Assembly: GCF_008365405.1 (NCBI RefSeq) | Contig: NZ_QOKV01000011.1 | Location: 1 to 64,000, forward strand | Source: Azospirillum brasilense | Lineage (GTDB): Bacteria; Pseudomonadota; Alphaproteobacteria; Azospirillales; Azospirillaceae | Length of the DNA: 64,000 nt | Reading direction: 5' to 3' | Part shown: piece by piece, positions 1-7,932 of the stretch | How the letters are laid out: each line of letters starts with the position of its first letter | Position numbering within the stretch: position 1 is the stretch's first letter | Position numbers and translations under genes: made by a program | Notes under the pieces: model-generated | Seen by the model: only the letters and a program-made list of their open reading frames with translations | What the model was told of the DNA's origin: nothing | Databases searched by the model: none

Positions 1-2
1 CC

Positions 3-56
3 ATCGCCCCGCTCGGCGATGATCCCCTCGTCAGCCTGCCCGACGTGGCTGCCTGA
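3..56 (+). CDS. C-terminal end of an upstream gene (partial)
   Basis: An open frame enters from the left edge and ends at the TGA at 54-56, giving about 17 residues that finish ...SLPDVAA. The residues look like an ordinary protein C-terminus, but the stretch is too short to assign a family. It could also be a chance open frame. Confidence 0.35.
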   Translation: MAPLGDDPLVSLPDVAA

Positions 57-85
57 CAATCCCGGCCAGACCAGCCGGAGACCAA

Positions 86-178
86 ATGAGCGACCCAACT
101 CCTACACCACGCTCAGGGGCACGATCCATGCCGGCCAACTTTGCAACAGAGCTGCTTCGCTACGGAATACGCTTATGA
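86..178 (+). CDS. possible 30-residue small ORF
   Basis: An ATG at 86, preceded by GGAG at 77-80, opens a 30-codon frame ending at TGA 176-178. The peptide ends NFATELLRYGIRL. I recognise no family. It could be a leader peptide, the remnant of a longer gene, or chance. Apart from this, bases 57-270 show no gene. Confidence 0.2.
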   Translation: MSDPTPTPRSGARSMPANFATELLRYGIRL

Positions 179-270
179 CACCCAAAATCCGGCTCTATCG
201 CAAAGCCCTTCGGTAGGAAGAGGACCATGACGGCCAAATGCGACAGCTCTGGATGATCCTGCGGGCCGCC

Positions 271-300
271 TTGACCTTTGCCCCCTTTTCACGGTATTAT
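271..300 (+). promoter_or_regulatory. sigma-70-type promoter of the GntR gene
   Basis: TTGACC at 271-276 and TATTAT at 295-300 are separated by 18 bases, a good match to the housekeeping -35/-10 consensus. The -10 box runs into the palindrome at 299-310, so a repressor bound there should block the promoter. Confidence 0.6.
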
Positions 301-310
301 GATGCATCAT
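299..310. promoter_or_regulatory. palindromic operator ATGATGCATCAT (copy 1)
   Basis: This is a perfect 12-base palindrome overlapping the -10 box in front of the GntR-family gene. The core TGATGCATCA recurs at 1069-1078 before the next gene. Two copies, one before the regulator and one before its neighbour, are what an autoregulated FCD-type GntR repressor would need. Confidence 0.7.
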
Positions 311-337
311 GCATCGGATGACGGGGAAGGGCGGAGG

Positions 338-1021
338 ATGAGCGGGTTCGATCTCACCCTTCTCGAGCACGACAATCTCGGCGGCACGATTTACCAGAAA
401 TTGTGCGAGGCCCTGATGAAGGGCGCCTTCAAGCCGAACGACCGCCTCAAGATCCGTGATCTGGCCGACCGGCTGGGGACGAGCGTCACGCCGGTGCGCG
501 ACGCCATCCTGCGGCTGGTGCAGGATCAGGCCCTGGTGCTGCGCTCGCCGCGCGACATCCGCGTCCCGATGCTGACCCGGGCCACGTACCTGGAGATTCG
601 CGACATCCGCGTCAATCTGGAAGGGCTGGCCGCCGCCCGCGCCGCCGAGCAGGCGACGCCCGCGCAGATCGCGGCCTTGGACGCCCTGCTCAAGCGCAAC
701 GAGGAGGCGATGGCCGCCGGCAACACCGCGCTGGCCACCGAACTCAACCAGATCTTCCATTTCAAGGTGTCCGAGTTCGCGGATATGCCGGTGCTCGGCG
801 ACATTCTGCGGCGGCTGTGGCTGCAGATGGGACCCTTGATCGCCGACGTCTACGGCGGTGCCGGGCGCACGATGATCGACCACCATTACCCGCTGATGGA
901 CGCCATCCGCAGCCACGACGGCCCAGCCGCCGCCGCCGCCATCCAGGCCGACATCCTGCTGGCCAGCGGCCCGATCCTGGAGAGGATCGACGGCGTGCAT
1001 CCCGAGGCGCTCGCCGTCTGA
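338..1021 (+). CDS. GntR-family (FCD) transcriptional regulator
   Basis: A 227-residue regulator. Residues about 10-75 form the winged-helix GntR domain (TIYQKLCEALMKGAFKP..., then a recognition helix with TSVTPVRDAI). Residues about 85-215 form the all-helical FCD effector domain, which usually binds a small carboxylic acid through a metal site. I chose the ATG at 338 because GGCGGAGG lies directly before it and because the more upstream in-frame starts (278, 299) sit inside the promoter and operator. It probably represses itself and the kinase-phospholyase pair downstream through the two TGATGCATCA sites. Its effector is not visible from sequence; the neighbouring genes suggest an amino acid such as hydroxylysine or a breakdown product. 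Confidence 0.9.
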   Translation: MSGFDLTLLEHDNLGGTIYQKLCEALMKGAFKPNDRLKIRDLADRLGTSVTPVRDAILRLVQDQALVLRSPRDIRVPMLTRATYLEIRDIRVNLEGLAAARAAEQATPAQIAALDALLKRNEEAMAAGNTALATELNQIFHFKVSEFADMPVLGDILRRLWLQMGPLIADVYGGAGRTMIDHHYPLMDAIRSHDGPAAAAAIQADILLASGPILERIDGVHPEALAV

Positions 1022-1066
1022 TGCCCCGCCGATCCCATCCGCTTCCTCAGCCGATCCACACGCCAC

Positions 1067-1079
1067 TATGATGCATCAA
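1067..1079. promoter_or_regulatory. operator copy 2 overlapping a TATGAT -10 box
   Basis: ATGATGCATCAA (1068-1079) repeats the palindrome found before the GntR gene with one end base changed. TATGAT at 1067-1072 could be a -10 box, so the operator again overlaps the promoter. The next gene starts at 1116. No good -35 box is visible. Confidence 0.6.
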
Positions 1080-1115
1080 ACATTGACCGCTTCGAACCTT
1101 GAGGAGACACCGGCG

Positions 1116-2180
1116 ATGACACCGGCCCCGATCCAGGGTGACGTTCTGACCACCGCCGCGCCGGCGATCTCCGCGGAGGAGGCCGGTGCCATCCTGCAAC
1201 GGTGGTTCGGCGTGACCGGCACCGTCCGCGAGCTGAGCAGCGAGCGCGACCGCAACTTCCACATCGCCGCGCCCAACGAGCGAGGGGGGGATGGGCGGGG
1301 CTATGTGCTGAAGTTCACCAACCCGGCGGAGCCGACGCTCGTCACCAGCTTCCAGACCGGGGCCATGCAGCATGTGGCCGCCCGCGACCCGTCCCTGCCG
1401 GTGCCGCGGGTCGTGCCGACGCTGGACGGGGCGGCCCAGGCGATCGTCCACATCGACGGCAGCGCCATGGTGCTGCGGCTGCTGACCTATCTCGAAGGAA
1501 CGCCGCTCCACGCCGCGCCGCCCTCGCCGGGTCTGATGCGGGCGTTGGGAACGACGCTGGCCCGGCTGGATCGGGCGCTGGCCGACTACGAGCATCCCGG
1601 CTCGGAGCGCGACCTGCTGTGGGACATCACCCGCACCGCCAGCGTCGCCGACCGGCTGCATTACGTGGCGGACGACCGGCGCCGCCGGATGGTCGAGCGA
1701 TTCGTCGCCCGCTTCGCCGATCAGGTCGCCCCCCGTCTGCCGGCCCTGCGGCATCAGGTGATCCACAACGATCTCAACCCCCACAACGCGGTGGTCGATC
1801 CGGTCGGGCACGAGACGGTCACCGGGATCATCGACTTCGGCGACGCGCTGCGGGCGCCGCTGGCCAATGATCTGGCGACGGCGCTCGCCTACCACGTCAC
1901 CAGCGGCGAGACGCCCTTCGGCTCCGTGGTCGAGATGACCCGGGCCTACAACGCCGTGCTGCCGCTGACGGAGGACGAGGTGGAACTGCTGCCCGATCTG
2001 GTGGCGGGCCGCCTCGCCCTGACCATCGGCATCACCAGTTGGCGGGCGGCCGAATACCCCGCCAACGCCGCCTACATCCTGCGCAACGCCGAACGCGCCT
2101 TCGCCGGCTTGGACCGGCTGACCGGCGACGAGGCCGCCACCGCGCGCCGCCTGCTCCATCTCGCCTGCCAGAAAGTGTGA
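1116..2180 (+). CDS. APH/choline-kinase-fold phosphotransferase, probably hydroxylysine kinase-like
   Basis: A 354-residue kinase of the aminoglycoside phosphotransferase/choline kinase fold. The catalytic loop is H217-N-D219-L-N-P-H-N224 (HxDxxxxN) and the metal-binding Asp is D240 in IIDFGD. Both key residues are intact, so it should be active. I chose ATG 1116 because GAGGAG lies 9 bases before it; the earlier in-frame ATGs at 1068/1071 fall inside the operator. The next gene starts 6 bases after the stop and encodes a PLP enzyme resembling phospholyases. In animals the same pair, hydroxylysine kinase and 5-phosphohydroxylysine phospholyase, degrades hydroxylysine, and that is my preferred reading. 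A homoserine, ethanolamine or other amino-alcohol kinase is also possible. Confidence 0.75.
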   Translation: MTPAPIQGDVLTTAAPAISAEEAGAILQRWFGVTGTVRELSSERDRNFHIAAPNERGGDGRGYVLKFTNPAEPTLVTSFQTGAMQHVAARDPSLPVPRVVPTLDGAAQAIVHIDGSAMVLRLLTYLEGTPLHAAPPSPGLMRALGTTLARLDRALADYEHPGSERDLLWDITRTASVADRLHYVADDRRRRMVERFVARFADQVAPRLPALRHQVIHNDLNPHNAVVDPVGHETVTGIIDFGDALRAPLANDLATALAYHVTSGETPFGSVVEMTRAYNAVLPLTEDEVELLPDLVAGRLALTIGITSWRAAEYPANAAYILRNAERAFAGLDRLTGDEAATARRLLHLACQKV

Positions 2181-2186
2181 ACCGCC

Positions 2187-3503
2187 ATGACCATGATCAA
2201 CGCCTACGCGCCCGATTCCGCCGGGTCCCTGCCGGAGCGCGAGCGCGCCCTGATCGCCCGCCGCGAGAAGCTGCTCGGCCCGGCCTACCGGCTGTTCTAC
2301 GCCGACCCGATCCATGTCGTGCGCGGGGAGGGCTCGTCCCTCTATGACGCCGAAGGCAACCGCTATCTGGACGCCTACAACAACGTCGCCTCGGTCGGGC
2401 ATTCGCGGCCGGAGGTGGTGGAGGCGATGGCCCGGCAGGCGGCCGTGCTGAACACCCACACGCGCTACCTGACGGACGGCATCCTCGACTTCGCCGAAGC
2501 CTTCCTGGCGGAGTTCCCGGCGGAGCTGTCGCACTTGATGCTGACCTGCACCGGCAGCGAGGCCAACGATCTGGCCCTGCGCGTCGCCCGCGTCCACACC
2601 GGCGGCACCGGCGTCGTCATCGCGCACAACGCCTACCACGGCGTGACCTCGGCGCTGGCCGAGATGTCGCCCTCGCTGGGTGCGGCGGTGAAGCTGGGCG
2701 ACCATGTCCGCGTGGTGCCGGCGCCCGACGGCTACCGCATGCCGGAGGCCGAGGTCGGCGCCGCCTTCGCGCGCTCCGTGGAGGCTGCCATCGCCGACCT
2801 GCGCGAGAAGGGGATCGCCCCGGCGGCGCTGCTGGTCGACACCATCTTCTCCAGCAGCGGCGTCTTCACCGACCCGGCCGGCTTCCTCGCTCCGGCGGTG
2901 GAGGTGATGCGCAAGGCCGGCGGTATCTTCATCGCCGACGAGGTGCAGCCCGGCTTCGGGCGGCTCGGCACGCACATGTGGGGCTTCGCGCGCCACGGGC
3001 TGGTGCCCGACATCGTGACGGTCGGCAAGCCGATGGGCAACGGCCATCCGGTGGCCGGCGCGGTGTTCCGGCCGGAGGTGATCGAGGCGTTCGGCAAGAG
3101 CCAGCGCTATTTCAACACCTTCGGCGGCAACCCGGTGTCGTGCGCGGTGGCGCTGGCGGTGCTGCGCGTGATCAAGGCGGACCGGCTGCAGGAGAACGCC
3201 CTGGCGGTCGGCACGCAGATGATCGACGGCCTGCGCGCGCTCGCCGCCAAGCATGAGCTGATCGGCGACGTGCGCGGCAGCGGCCTGTTCATCGGCGTCG
3301 AGATGGTGCGCGACCGCCAGCTGAAGACCCCGGCGGCGGAGGAGACGGCCCGCGTGGTCAACGGCATGCGCCAGCGCCGGGTGCTGATCAGCGCGACCGG
3401 CCAGGAGGGGCACATCCTGAAGATCCGCCCGCCGCTGGTCTTCTCGTCCGAGGACGCGAAGCTGTTCCTCGCCACGCTCGATGAGGTGCTGGCGGCGCTG
3501 TGA
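2187..3503 (+). CDS. class III PLP enzyme, phospholyase (AGXT2L/PHYKPL)-like
   Basis: A 438-residue fold-type I PLP enzyme. The Schiff-base Lys is K281 in TVGKPMGNG and the pyridine-nitrogen Asp is D251 in IADEVQPGFG. The N-terminal pattern (YDAEGNRYLDAYNNVASVGH, then NTHTRYL) resembles the ethanolamine-phosphate and 5-phosphohydroxylysine phospholyases more than ordinary omega-aminotransferases. The gene lies 6 bases after the kinase and is surely co-transcribed. Expected reaction: elimination of phosphate and ammonia from a phosphorylated amino alcohol, giving an aldehyde. The ATG at 2187 has only a weak ribosome site, consistent with translational coupling. An ordinary class III aminotransferase is the alternative. 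Confidence 0.75.
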   Translation: MTMINAYAPDSAGSLPERERALIARREKLLGPAYRLFYADPIHVVRGEGSSLYDAEGNRYLDAYNNVASVGHSRPEVVEAMARQAAVLNTHTRYLTDGILDFAEAFLAEFPAELSHLMLTCTGSEANDLALRVARVHTGGTGVVIAHNAYHGVTSALAEMSPSLGAAVKLGDHVRVVPAPDGYRMPEAEVGAAFARSVEAAIADLREKGIAPAALLVDTIFSSSGVFTDPAGFLAPAVEVMRKAGGIFIADEVQPGFGRLGTHMWGFARHGLVPDIVTVGKPMGNGHPVAGAVFRPEVIEAFGKSQRYFNTFGGNPVSCAVALAVLRVIKADRLQENALAVGTQMIDGLRALAAKHELIGDVRGSGLFIGVEMVRDRQLKTPAAEETARVVNGMRQRRVLISATGQEGHILKIRPPLVFSSEDAKLFLATLDEVLAAL

Positions 3504-3637
3504 GTGACGGCGCTTTAAGCCACGCCGCCCCGCTGAGCCCCTTCAGCCGAGCGGTGTCCACCCGGTAAGGGGCCTCGGCTTCCTCCCTCGGGCAGCCGTT
3601 GGCCGAACAGGCGAAGCTCCGCCCGCCGGCCTTCCCG

Positions 3638-4258
3638 TCACCAGTCGGTGGGGCAGGAGCGGCAGTCGGTCATCAGCGCGTCCTGGAAGATGGCGAAGCG
3701 GATCTTCGCGCCCTCCAGATTGGCCTGCGACAGGTTGGTCAGGGACAGCTTGGCCTCCTGGAGGTTGGCGCCCTCCAGGTTGGCGCCGGTGAGGTCGGCC
3801 TTGTCGGCGCGCAGCGCCTCCAGATTGGCGGCGGTCAGGTCGGCCTGCCGCAGGTCGGCGCCGTTGGCGCGGGCGAATTCCAGGTTGGCGCCGCGCAGGC
3901 GGGCGCCGGACAGGCGCGTGCCCTGGAGGAAGGCGGTGCGCAGGTCGGCGCCGTCGAGGATCGCGCCGCTGAGGTCGGCCCCGCGCAGATCGGCGTGACG
4001 CAGGTCGGCCCGCATCAGGTTGGCGCCGCGCAGGTCGGCGCCGGCCAGCGACAGGCTGCGCAGGTTGCGGTGGCGCAGGTCGATGCCGGGGCAGACCGCC
4101 TTGGCCGTGAGGACGCAGCCGGCGACCTCGGTGACGCGCTCCTCCTCGCCGCCGCCGAGGCTGGCGGTTTCGACCTCGGCCGCCAAAGGGGCGGTGAGGG
4201 GGCCGGACAGGGACAGCAGGGCGTACAGGGCGAAGGCGGGCCGGAAGAGGCGGTTCAT
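3638..4258 (-). CDS. secreted pentapeptide-repeat protein
   Basis: A 206-residue protein with an N-terminal signal peptide (about residues 1-26, ending near PLAAEV). Its body is almost all A(D/N)LxX pentapeptide repeats, such as [14 protein letters not shown], about 25 turns, which fold as a right-handed square beta-helix. Two Cys lie before the helix (CVLTAKAVC) and two after it (DCRSC), suggesting disulfide-capped ends in the periplasm. I chose ATG 4258 because GGAGG sits 7 bases upstream. It lies 82 bases downstream of the PQQ dehydrogenase on the same strand and may share its transcript. No enzymatic function can be inferred; a structural or binding role is likely. Confidence 0.8.
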   Translation of the reverse strand: MNRLFRPAFALYALLSLSGPLTAPLAAEVETASLGGGEEERVTEVAGCVLTAKAVCPGIDLRHRNLRSLSLAGADLRGANLMRADLRHADLRGADLSGAILDGADLRTAFLQGTRLSGARLRGANLEFARANGADLRQADLTAANLEALRADKADLTGANLEGANLQEAKLSLTNLSQANLEGAKIRFAIFQDALMTDCRSCPTDW

Positions 4259-4340
4259 GGGGAGACCTCCCATCGCTGCAAGGCTGGAAAACCGGTACGG
4301 GGAAACGGGCCGGCACGCCCGCTTCCCCGCTGACGGGTCG

Positions 4341-6239
4341 TTACTTGGCGCTGGAGACCTTCACGTCGGCCAGCTTGAACACCCAGAAGGAGCCGCCCTG
4401 GGTCACGCGGGTGGTGAGGTCGGCGAGATCGCCGCCCCACAGCGGCACGGCGCCGCCGTAACCGGTGGTGATGCCGACATACTGCACCCCGTCCAGTTCC
4501 CAAGTGACCGGGGAGGAGATGATGCCGGAACCGGTCTGGAACTTCCAAAGCTCGGCCCCCGACTTGGCGTCGAACGCCTTGACGTAGCCGTCGCCGGTGC
4601 CGGTGAAGACCAGCCCGCCGGCGGTCGCCAGGGTGCCGGACCACAGCGGCAACTCCTCCTTGTGCTCCCAGGCGACCTTGCCGGTCGTCGGGTCGATGGC
4701 GCGCAGGACGCCGACATGGTCCTCGAACATCTTGTGGATGCGGAAGCCCATGCCGAGATAGGCGGAGCCGGGGTTGTAGCCGACATGCTCCGTCCAGTAG
4801 TCCTCCTTCCAGTGGTTGGCGGCGATGTAGAACAGGCCGGTGTCCTCGCTGTAGGACATCGGGTTCCAGTTCTTGCCGCCGAGGAAGGGCGGGGAGACCT
4901 CGACCGCCTTGCCGCGCTTCTCGCCCTCGGCGGGCGGCGGCGGGCGCTGGCCCTCCACCTCGATGGGGCGGCCGGTCTTCAGGTCGATGCCCTTGGCCCA
5001 GGTGATGCCGTCGACGAAGGGGAAGGCCGCCAGCACGCTGTTCGGCTTGTTCGCCTCGCCCCCTGCCGCCGCCAGCTTCGTCCGGTCGGTGACGTAGAAG
5101 AAGCCGTTGCGGTCGGCGTGCGCGGTCGCCTTGACCGTCTTGCCCGACGCGTCCTTGTAGTCGAACAGCACCAGCTCGTTGTTGCCGGAGAAGTCCCAGG
5201 TGTCGTTGGGTGTGTGCTGGTAGAAGCCCTTCAACTCGCCCGTGGTCGGATCGACGTAGGCCTGGCCGGAGGTGTAGAGGCTGTCGCCGGGCCAGCGCGC
5301 CCAGCCGTTCCACGGCGCCGGGTTGCCGGTGCCGATGACGATGGTGTTGGTCTCCACGTCGAAGGTGGCGCTCTGCCAGGGCGCGCCGCCGCCGTGGTTC
5401 CAGGCCTCGACGAGCTGCCCGTCCTTGTCGCGCGGCCAGGACGGCGCCTTGGCGTTGCCGGTCGGGGTGCTGTCCTTGCCGTCGAGCCGGCCCATGTGCC
5501 CCTCGACCAGCGGGCGCATCCAGATTTCCTCGCCGGTGTCGGGGTCGCGGGCGAACAGGCGGCCGACCACGCCGAACTCGTCGCCGGACGAGCCGTGGAT
5601 CAGCAGCATGCGCCCGGTCTTCTGGTCCTTCACGACGGTGGGCGCGCCGGTCATGGTGTAGCCGACCTTGTGGTCGGCGAACTTCTTGCGCCAGACGACC
5701 TTGCCGGTGTCCTTGTTCAGCGCGACGAGCGAGGCGTCGAGCGTGCCGAAGAACACCTTGTCGCCGTAGATCGCCGCCCCGCGGTTGACCACGTCGCAGC
5801 AGGGGCGGATGTCGTCGGGCAGGCGGTGGGCGTAGGTCCACAGCCGCTTGCCGGTGCGGGCATCCAGCGCGAACATCCGCGAGTAGGAGGCTGTGACGTA
5901 GATCACCCCGTCATGGACCAGCGCTTGCGTCTCCTGCCCGCGCTGCTTCTCGTCGCCGAAGGAGAAGGACCAGGCGGGGACCAGCCGCGACACGCTGCTG
6001 GTGTCGATCTGCTTCAGCGGGCTGAAGCGCTTGCCCTCCACCCCCATGCCGTACATCAGCACGTCGCCGGCCGACTTCGCGTCGTTGGCGATGTCGTCCC
6101 AGGTGACCTCGGCGGCTTGGGCGGTTCCCCAGGCCGCCGGAGCGGTGGAAGCCAGGAAGCCGGCCATCACCGCGGTTATGATTCGGCGTCGAATTTGTCC
6201 GGCTTTGCTTCCTGACTTGGTGTCCAAGGATAAAGTCAT
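4341..6239 (-). CDS. PQQ-dependent alcohol dehydrogenase (type I, Ca-type)
   Basis: A 632-residue quinoprotein with a signal peptide (residues about 1-40, ending QAAEVTW) and repeated beta-propeller tryptophan-docking motifs (for example AFDAKSGAELWKFQTG). The vicinal disulfide pair C147-C148 (RPCCD), which stacks on PQQ, is present. The catalytic Asp is D349 in TWDFSG, and the position two residues on is Ser351 rather than Asp. In this family that predicts a Ca2+ rather than a lanthanide enzyme. It oxidises primary alcohols in the periplasm and passes electrons to a cytochrome c, which is not in this window. I chose ATG 6239 because a GGGGGAAA ribosome site precedes it and the signal peptide follows; a longer frame to 6509 has no signal peptide. 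A sensor kinase and regulator diverge from it and probably control it. Confidence 0.92.
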   Translation of the reverse strand: MTLSLDTKSGSKAGQIRRRIITAVMAGFLASTAPAAWGTAQAAEVTWDDIANDAKSAGDVLMYGMGVEGKRFSPLKQIDTSSVSRLVPAWSFSFGDEKQRGQETQALVHDGVIYVTASYSRMFALDARTGKRLWTYAHRLPDDIRPCCDVVNRGAAIYGDKVFFGTLDASLVALNKDTGKVVWRKKFADHKVGYTMTGAPTVVKDQKTGRMLLIHGSSGDEFGVVGRLFARDPDTGEEIWMRPLVEGHMGRLDGKDSTPTGNAKAPSWPRDKDGQLVEAWNHGGGAPWQSATFDVETNTIVIGTGNPAPWNGWARWPGDSLYTSGQAYVDPTTGELKGFYQHTPNDTWDFSGNNELVLFDYKDASGKTVKATAHADRNGFFYVTDRTKLAAAGGEANKPNSVLAAFPFVDGITWAKGIDLKTGRPIEVEGQRPPPPAEGEKRGKAVEVSPPFLGGKNWNPMSYSEDTGLFYIAANHWKEDYWTEHVGYNPGSAYLGMGFRIHKMFEDHVGVLRAIDPTTGKVAWEHKEELPLWSGTLATAGGLVFTGTGDGYVKAFDAKSGAELWKFQTGSGIISSPVTWELDGVQYVGITTGYGGAVPLWGGDLADLTTRVTQGGSFWVFKLADVKVSSAK

Positions 6240-6552
6240 GCGTTTCCCCCGTGAAAGGCCGTTTTTTCCGGGGCGGATCGTCCGCCCGATCCGCCCCGGT
6301 TCCGGCACCGCGTCTTGCGCCCCCAATGTTCGTCTTGGCGGTTCTTCGGTTCTATTGGACGATACGGGGACGACGTTCTTGCAACGCGCGTATGATGACG
6401 TCCCGGAGGTGGCGGGAAAAATTCCTGCCGCCGCGGCAGGAGACCCGTCCGTCGGCTTTCGCCTCGTTCGAAGGACGCATAGCGCGGAGACCGGTTGCTT
6501 GGTTAACATTCCGCCGATGGTCCTATAAGCGTATCGGAAGGATCAGACGGCG
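6240..6552. other. 313-base divergent control region
   Basis: No gene lies here. The stretch separates the PQQ dehydrogenase (leftward) from the sensor kinase (rightward). It holds a 12-base inverted repeat at 6268-6299 and a second one, CCTGCCG/CGGCAGG, at 6424-6440. Towards the kinase, TATAAG at 6524-6529 may be a -10 box, with TTGGTT at 6499-6504 as a poorly spaced -35. I looked for a sigma-54 -24/-12 element in both directions and saw none. Confidence 0.6.
6268..6299 (-). repeat. perfect 12-base inverted repeat in the dehydrogenase leader
   Basis: CCGGGGCGGATC (6268-6279) pairs with GATCCGCCCCGG (6288-6299) across an 8-base loop, 28 bases before the dehydrogenase start. The strand carrying the dehydrogenase has an A-run, not a U-run, after the stem, so it is not an intrinsic terminator. 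It could be a regulator-binding site or a leader hairpin affecting message stability. Confidence 0.65.
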
Positions 6553-7932
6553 ATGTCGTTGCGAATGCGCATGCTGGCCCTGATCGGGCTGTTCCTGGCG
6601 CTGCTGGCGGTGGCCGGCGCGGCTGTGATGATCGCCAACGCGCGCGACGCCGTCCGCGCGGAAATGGCCTCCGCCCTCGATCTCGGCATCGCTGTCGGGC
6701 GGGCGGAAGCCGGGCGGGGGCCAAGTCCGGACGCCGTCGTGGCGCTCGACCGGCTGGGCTTGCGCCATCTGCGCTTCATCGCAGGCGAGGCGCCGCCCGA
6801 CTCCCTGGGCGAGGGGGATGCCGCCCATGGGGCCGTTCCCGGCTGGTTCGTAGCCCTGATCGGCGTGACGCCGCAGGCCCATGCGCTGACCGGTGCCGAT
6901 GGGCGCGTCCTGTTGACCGTGGTCGCCGAACCGCAGGACGAGGTGGCCGAGGTCTGGGAGGACATGCGGGACCTCGCCCTGGCGATGCTGGTGGCGGGGC
7001 TGCTGTTGCTGGGCGGCGCCTGGATGGCGGTGGGCCGGGCGCTCGCCCCGCTCGCCCGCATCGAGGCGGCGGTGCGGCGCCTGCGCGAAGGCGTTTACGA
7101 ACCCGGACCGCGGGGCGGCCTCGCCGGCGGCGGCGTGCCGGAGCTGGTCCGGCTGGGCACAGGCATCGCCGCCCTGGCCGAGGAACTGGCCGCGGCCGGT
7201 CGGGAGAACCGCCGGCTCGGCCAGAGGCTGATCGAGGCGCAGGACCGTGAGCGCCGGGACATCGCCCGCGAAATCCACGACGAGCTGGGGGCGGCGCTGT
7301 TCGCCATCAAGGTGGACGCCGGGCGCATCCTGCGCCTGAGCGAGGAGCCGAAGCCGGAAGCCACCATCAGCGAGCGGGTGGAGATCGCCGGACGCGCCCG
7401 CGCCGTGCTGTCCATGGCCGCGGACGTGCACCGGTTGAGCCGGCGCATCCTGGTCCGACTGCGCCCGGCCCTGCTCGACCAGTTGCCGCTGGGCGAAGCG
7501 CTGTCCGGGCTGATCGACGAGTGGGCGCGGCGGGAGCCGCAGGTGCGCTGGTCGCTGGACGTGGACGAGGACGGAACACCGGACGGCATCGACGGGCTGG
7601 ACGAGGTGCTGCGCCTGACGGTCTTCCGGCTGGCGCAGGAATCGCTGGTCAACGCCCTCCGCCACGCCCGGCCGACCAACGTCTCGGTGACGGTGCGGCG
7701 CCGGACCGACCGGGTGGAGGTCTTGGTGACCGACGACGGGCCGGGGTTCGGGCTGGGATTCAGGGAAGGGCCGGCCGGTGCGGCGGAGCAGGGTGGATTG
7801 GGCATTGCCGGGATGGCGGAGCGGGTGAGGGCGCTGGGCGGCACGCTGCGCATCGGATCGGACGGCGGGCAGGGCACCCGCGTGGCCGCTTGCCTGCCCT
7901 GTGTCCCGGTCGGGCTGGAGGGCGTGGCATGA
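6553..7932 (+). CDS. NarX/DegS-type sensor histidine kinase
   Basis: A 459-residue membrane sensor. It has one membrane segment at about residues 5-27, a short periplasmic domain of about 110 residues, a second membrane segment at about 142-163, a HAMP-like linker, a HisKA_3 domain with the phosphorylated His242 in REIHDELG, and a HATPase domain with the N-box in ESLVNALRHA and the G-box DDGPGFG. GGAAGGA lies about 10 bases before the ATG. Its stop overlaps the start of the response regulator (ATGA), so the two are translated together. The divergent PQQ dehydrogenase is the obvious target, as kinase-regulator pairs of this type (ExaD/ExaE, AgmR-like) control quinoprotein alcohol dehydrogenases in other bacteria. 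That link is inference. Confidence 0.9.
   Translation: MSLRMRMLALIGLFLALLAVAGAAVMIANARDAVRAEMASALDLGIAVGRAEAGRGPSPDAVVALDRLGLRHLRFIAGEAPPDSLGEGDAAHGAVPGWFVALIGVTPQAHALTGADGRVLLTVVAEPQDEVAEVWEDMRDLALAMLVAGLLLLGGAWMAVGRALAPLARIEAAVRRLREGVYEPGPRGGLAGGGVPELVRLGTGIAALAEELAAAGRENRRLGQRLIEAQDRERRDIAREIHDELGAALFAIKVDAGRILRLSEEPKPEATISERVEIAGRARAVLSMAADVHRLSRRILVRLRPALLDQLPLGEALSGLIDEWARREPQVRWSLDVDEDGTPDGIDGLDEVLRLTVFRLAQESLVNALRHARPTNVSVTVRRRTDRVEVLVTDDGPGFGLGFREGPAGAAEQGGLGIAGMAERVRALGGTLRIGSDGGQGTRVAACLPCVPVGLEGVA

Noticed and set aside
1047-3413. A 788-codon minus-strand frame over the kinase and phospholyase genes
   Set aside because: It spans two clearly functional plus-strand genes with intact catalytic motifs and has no domain of its own.
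6240-6552. A sigma-54 promoter for the PQQ dehydrogenase
   Set aside because: I looked for GG-N10-GC (-24/-12) elements on both strands. TTGC at 6379-6383 on the minus strand lacks the upstream GG, and no other candidate was convincing.
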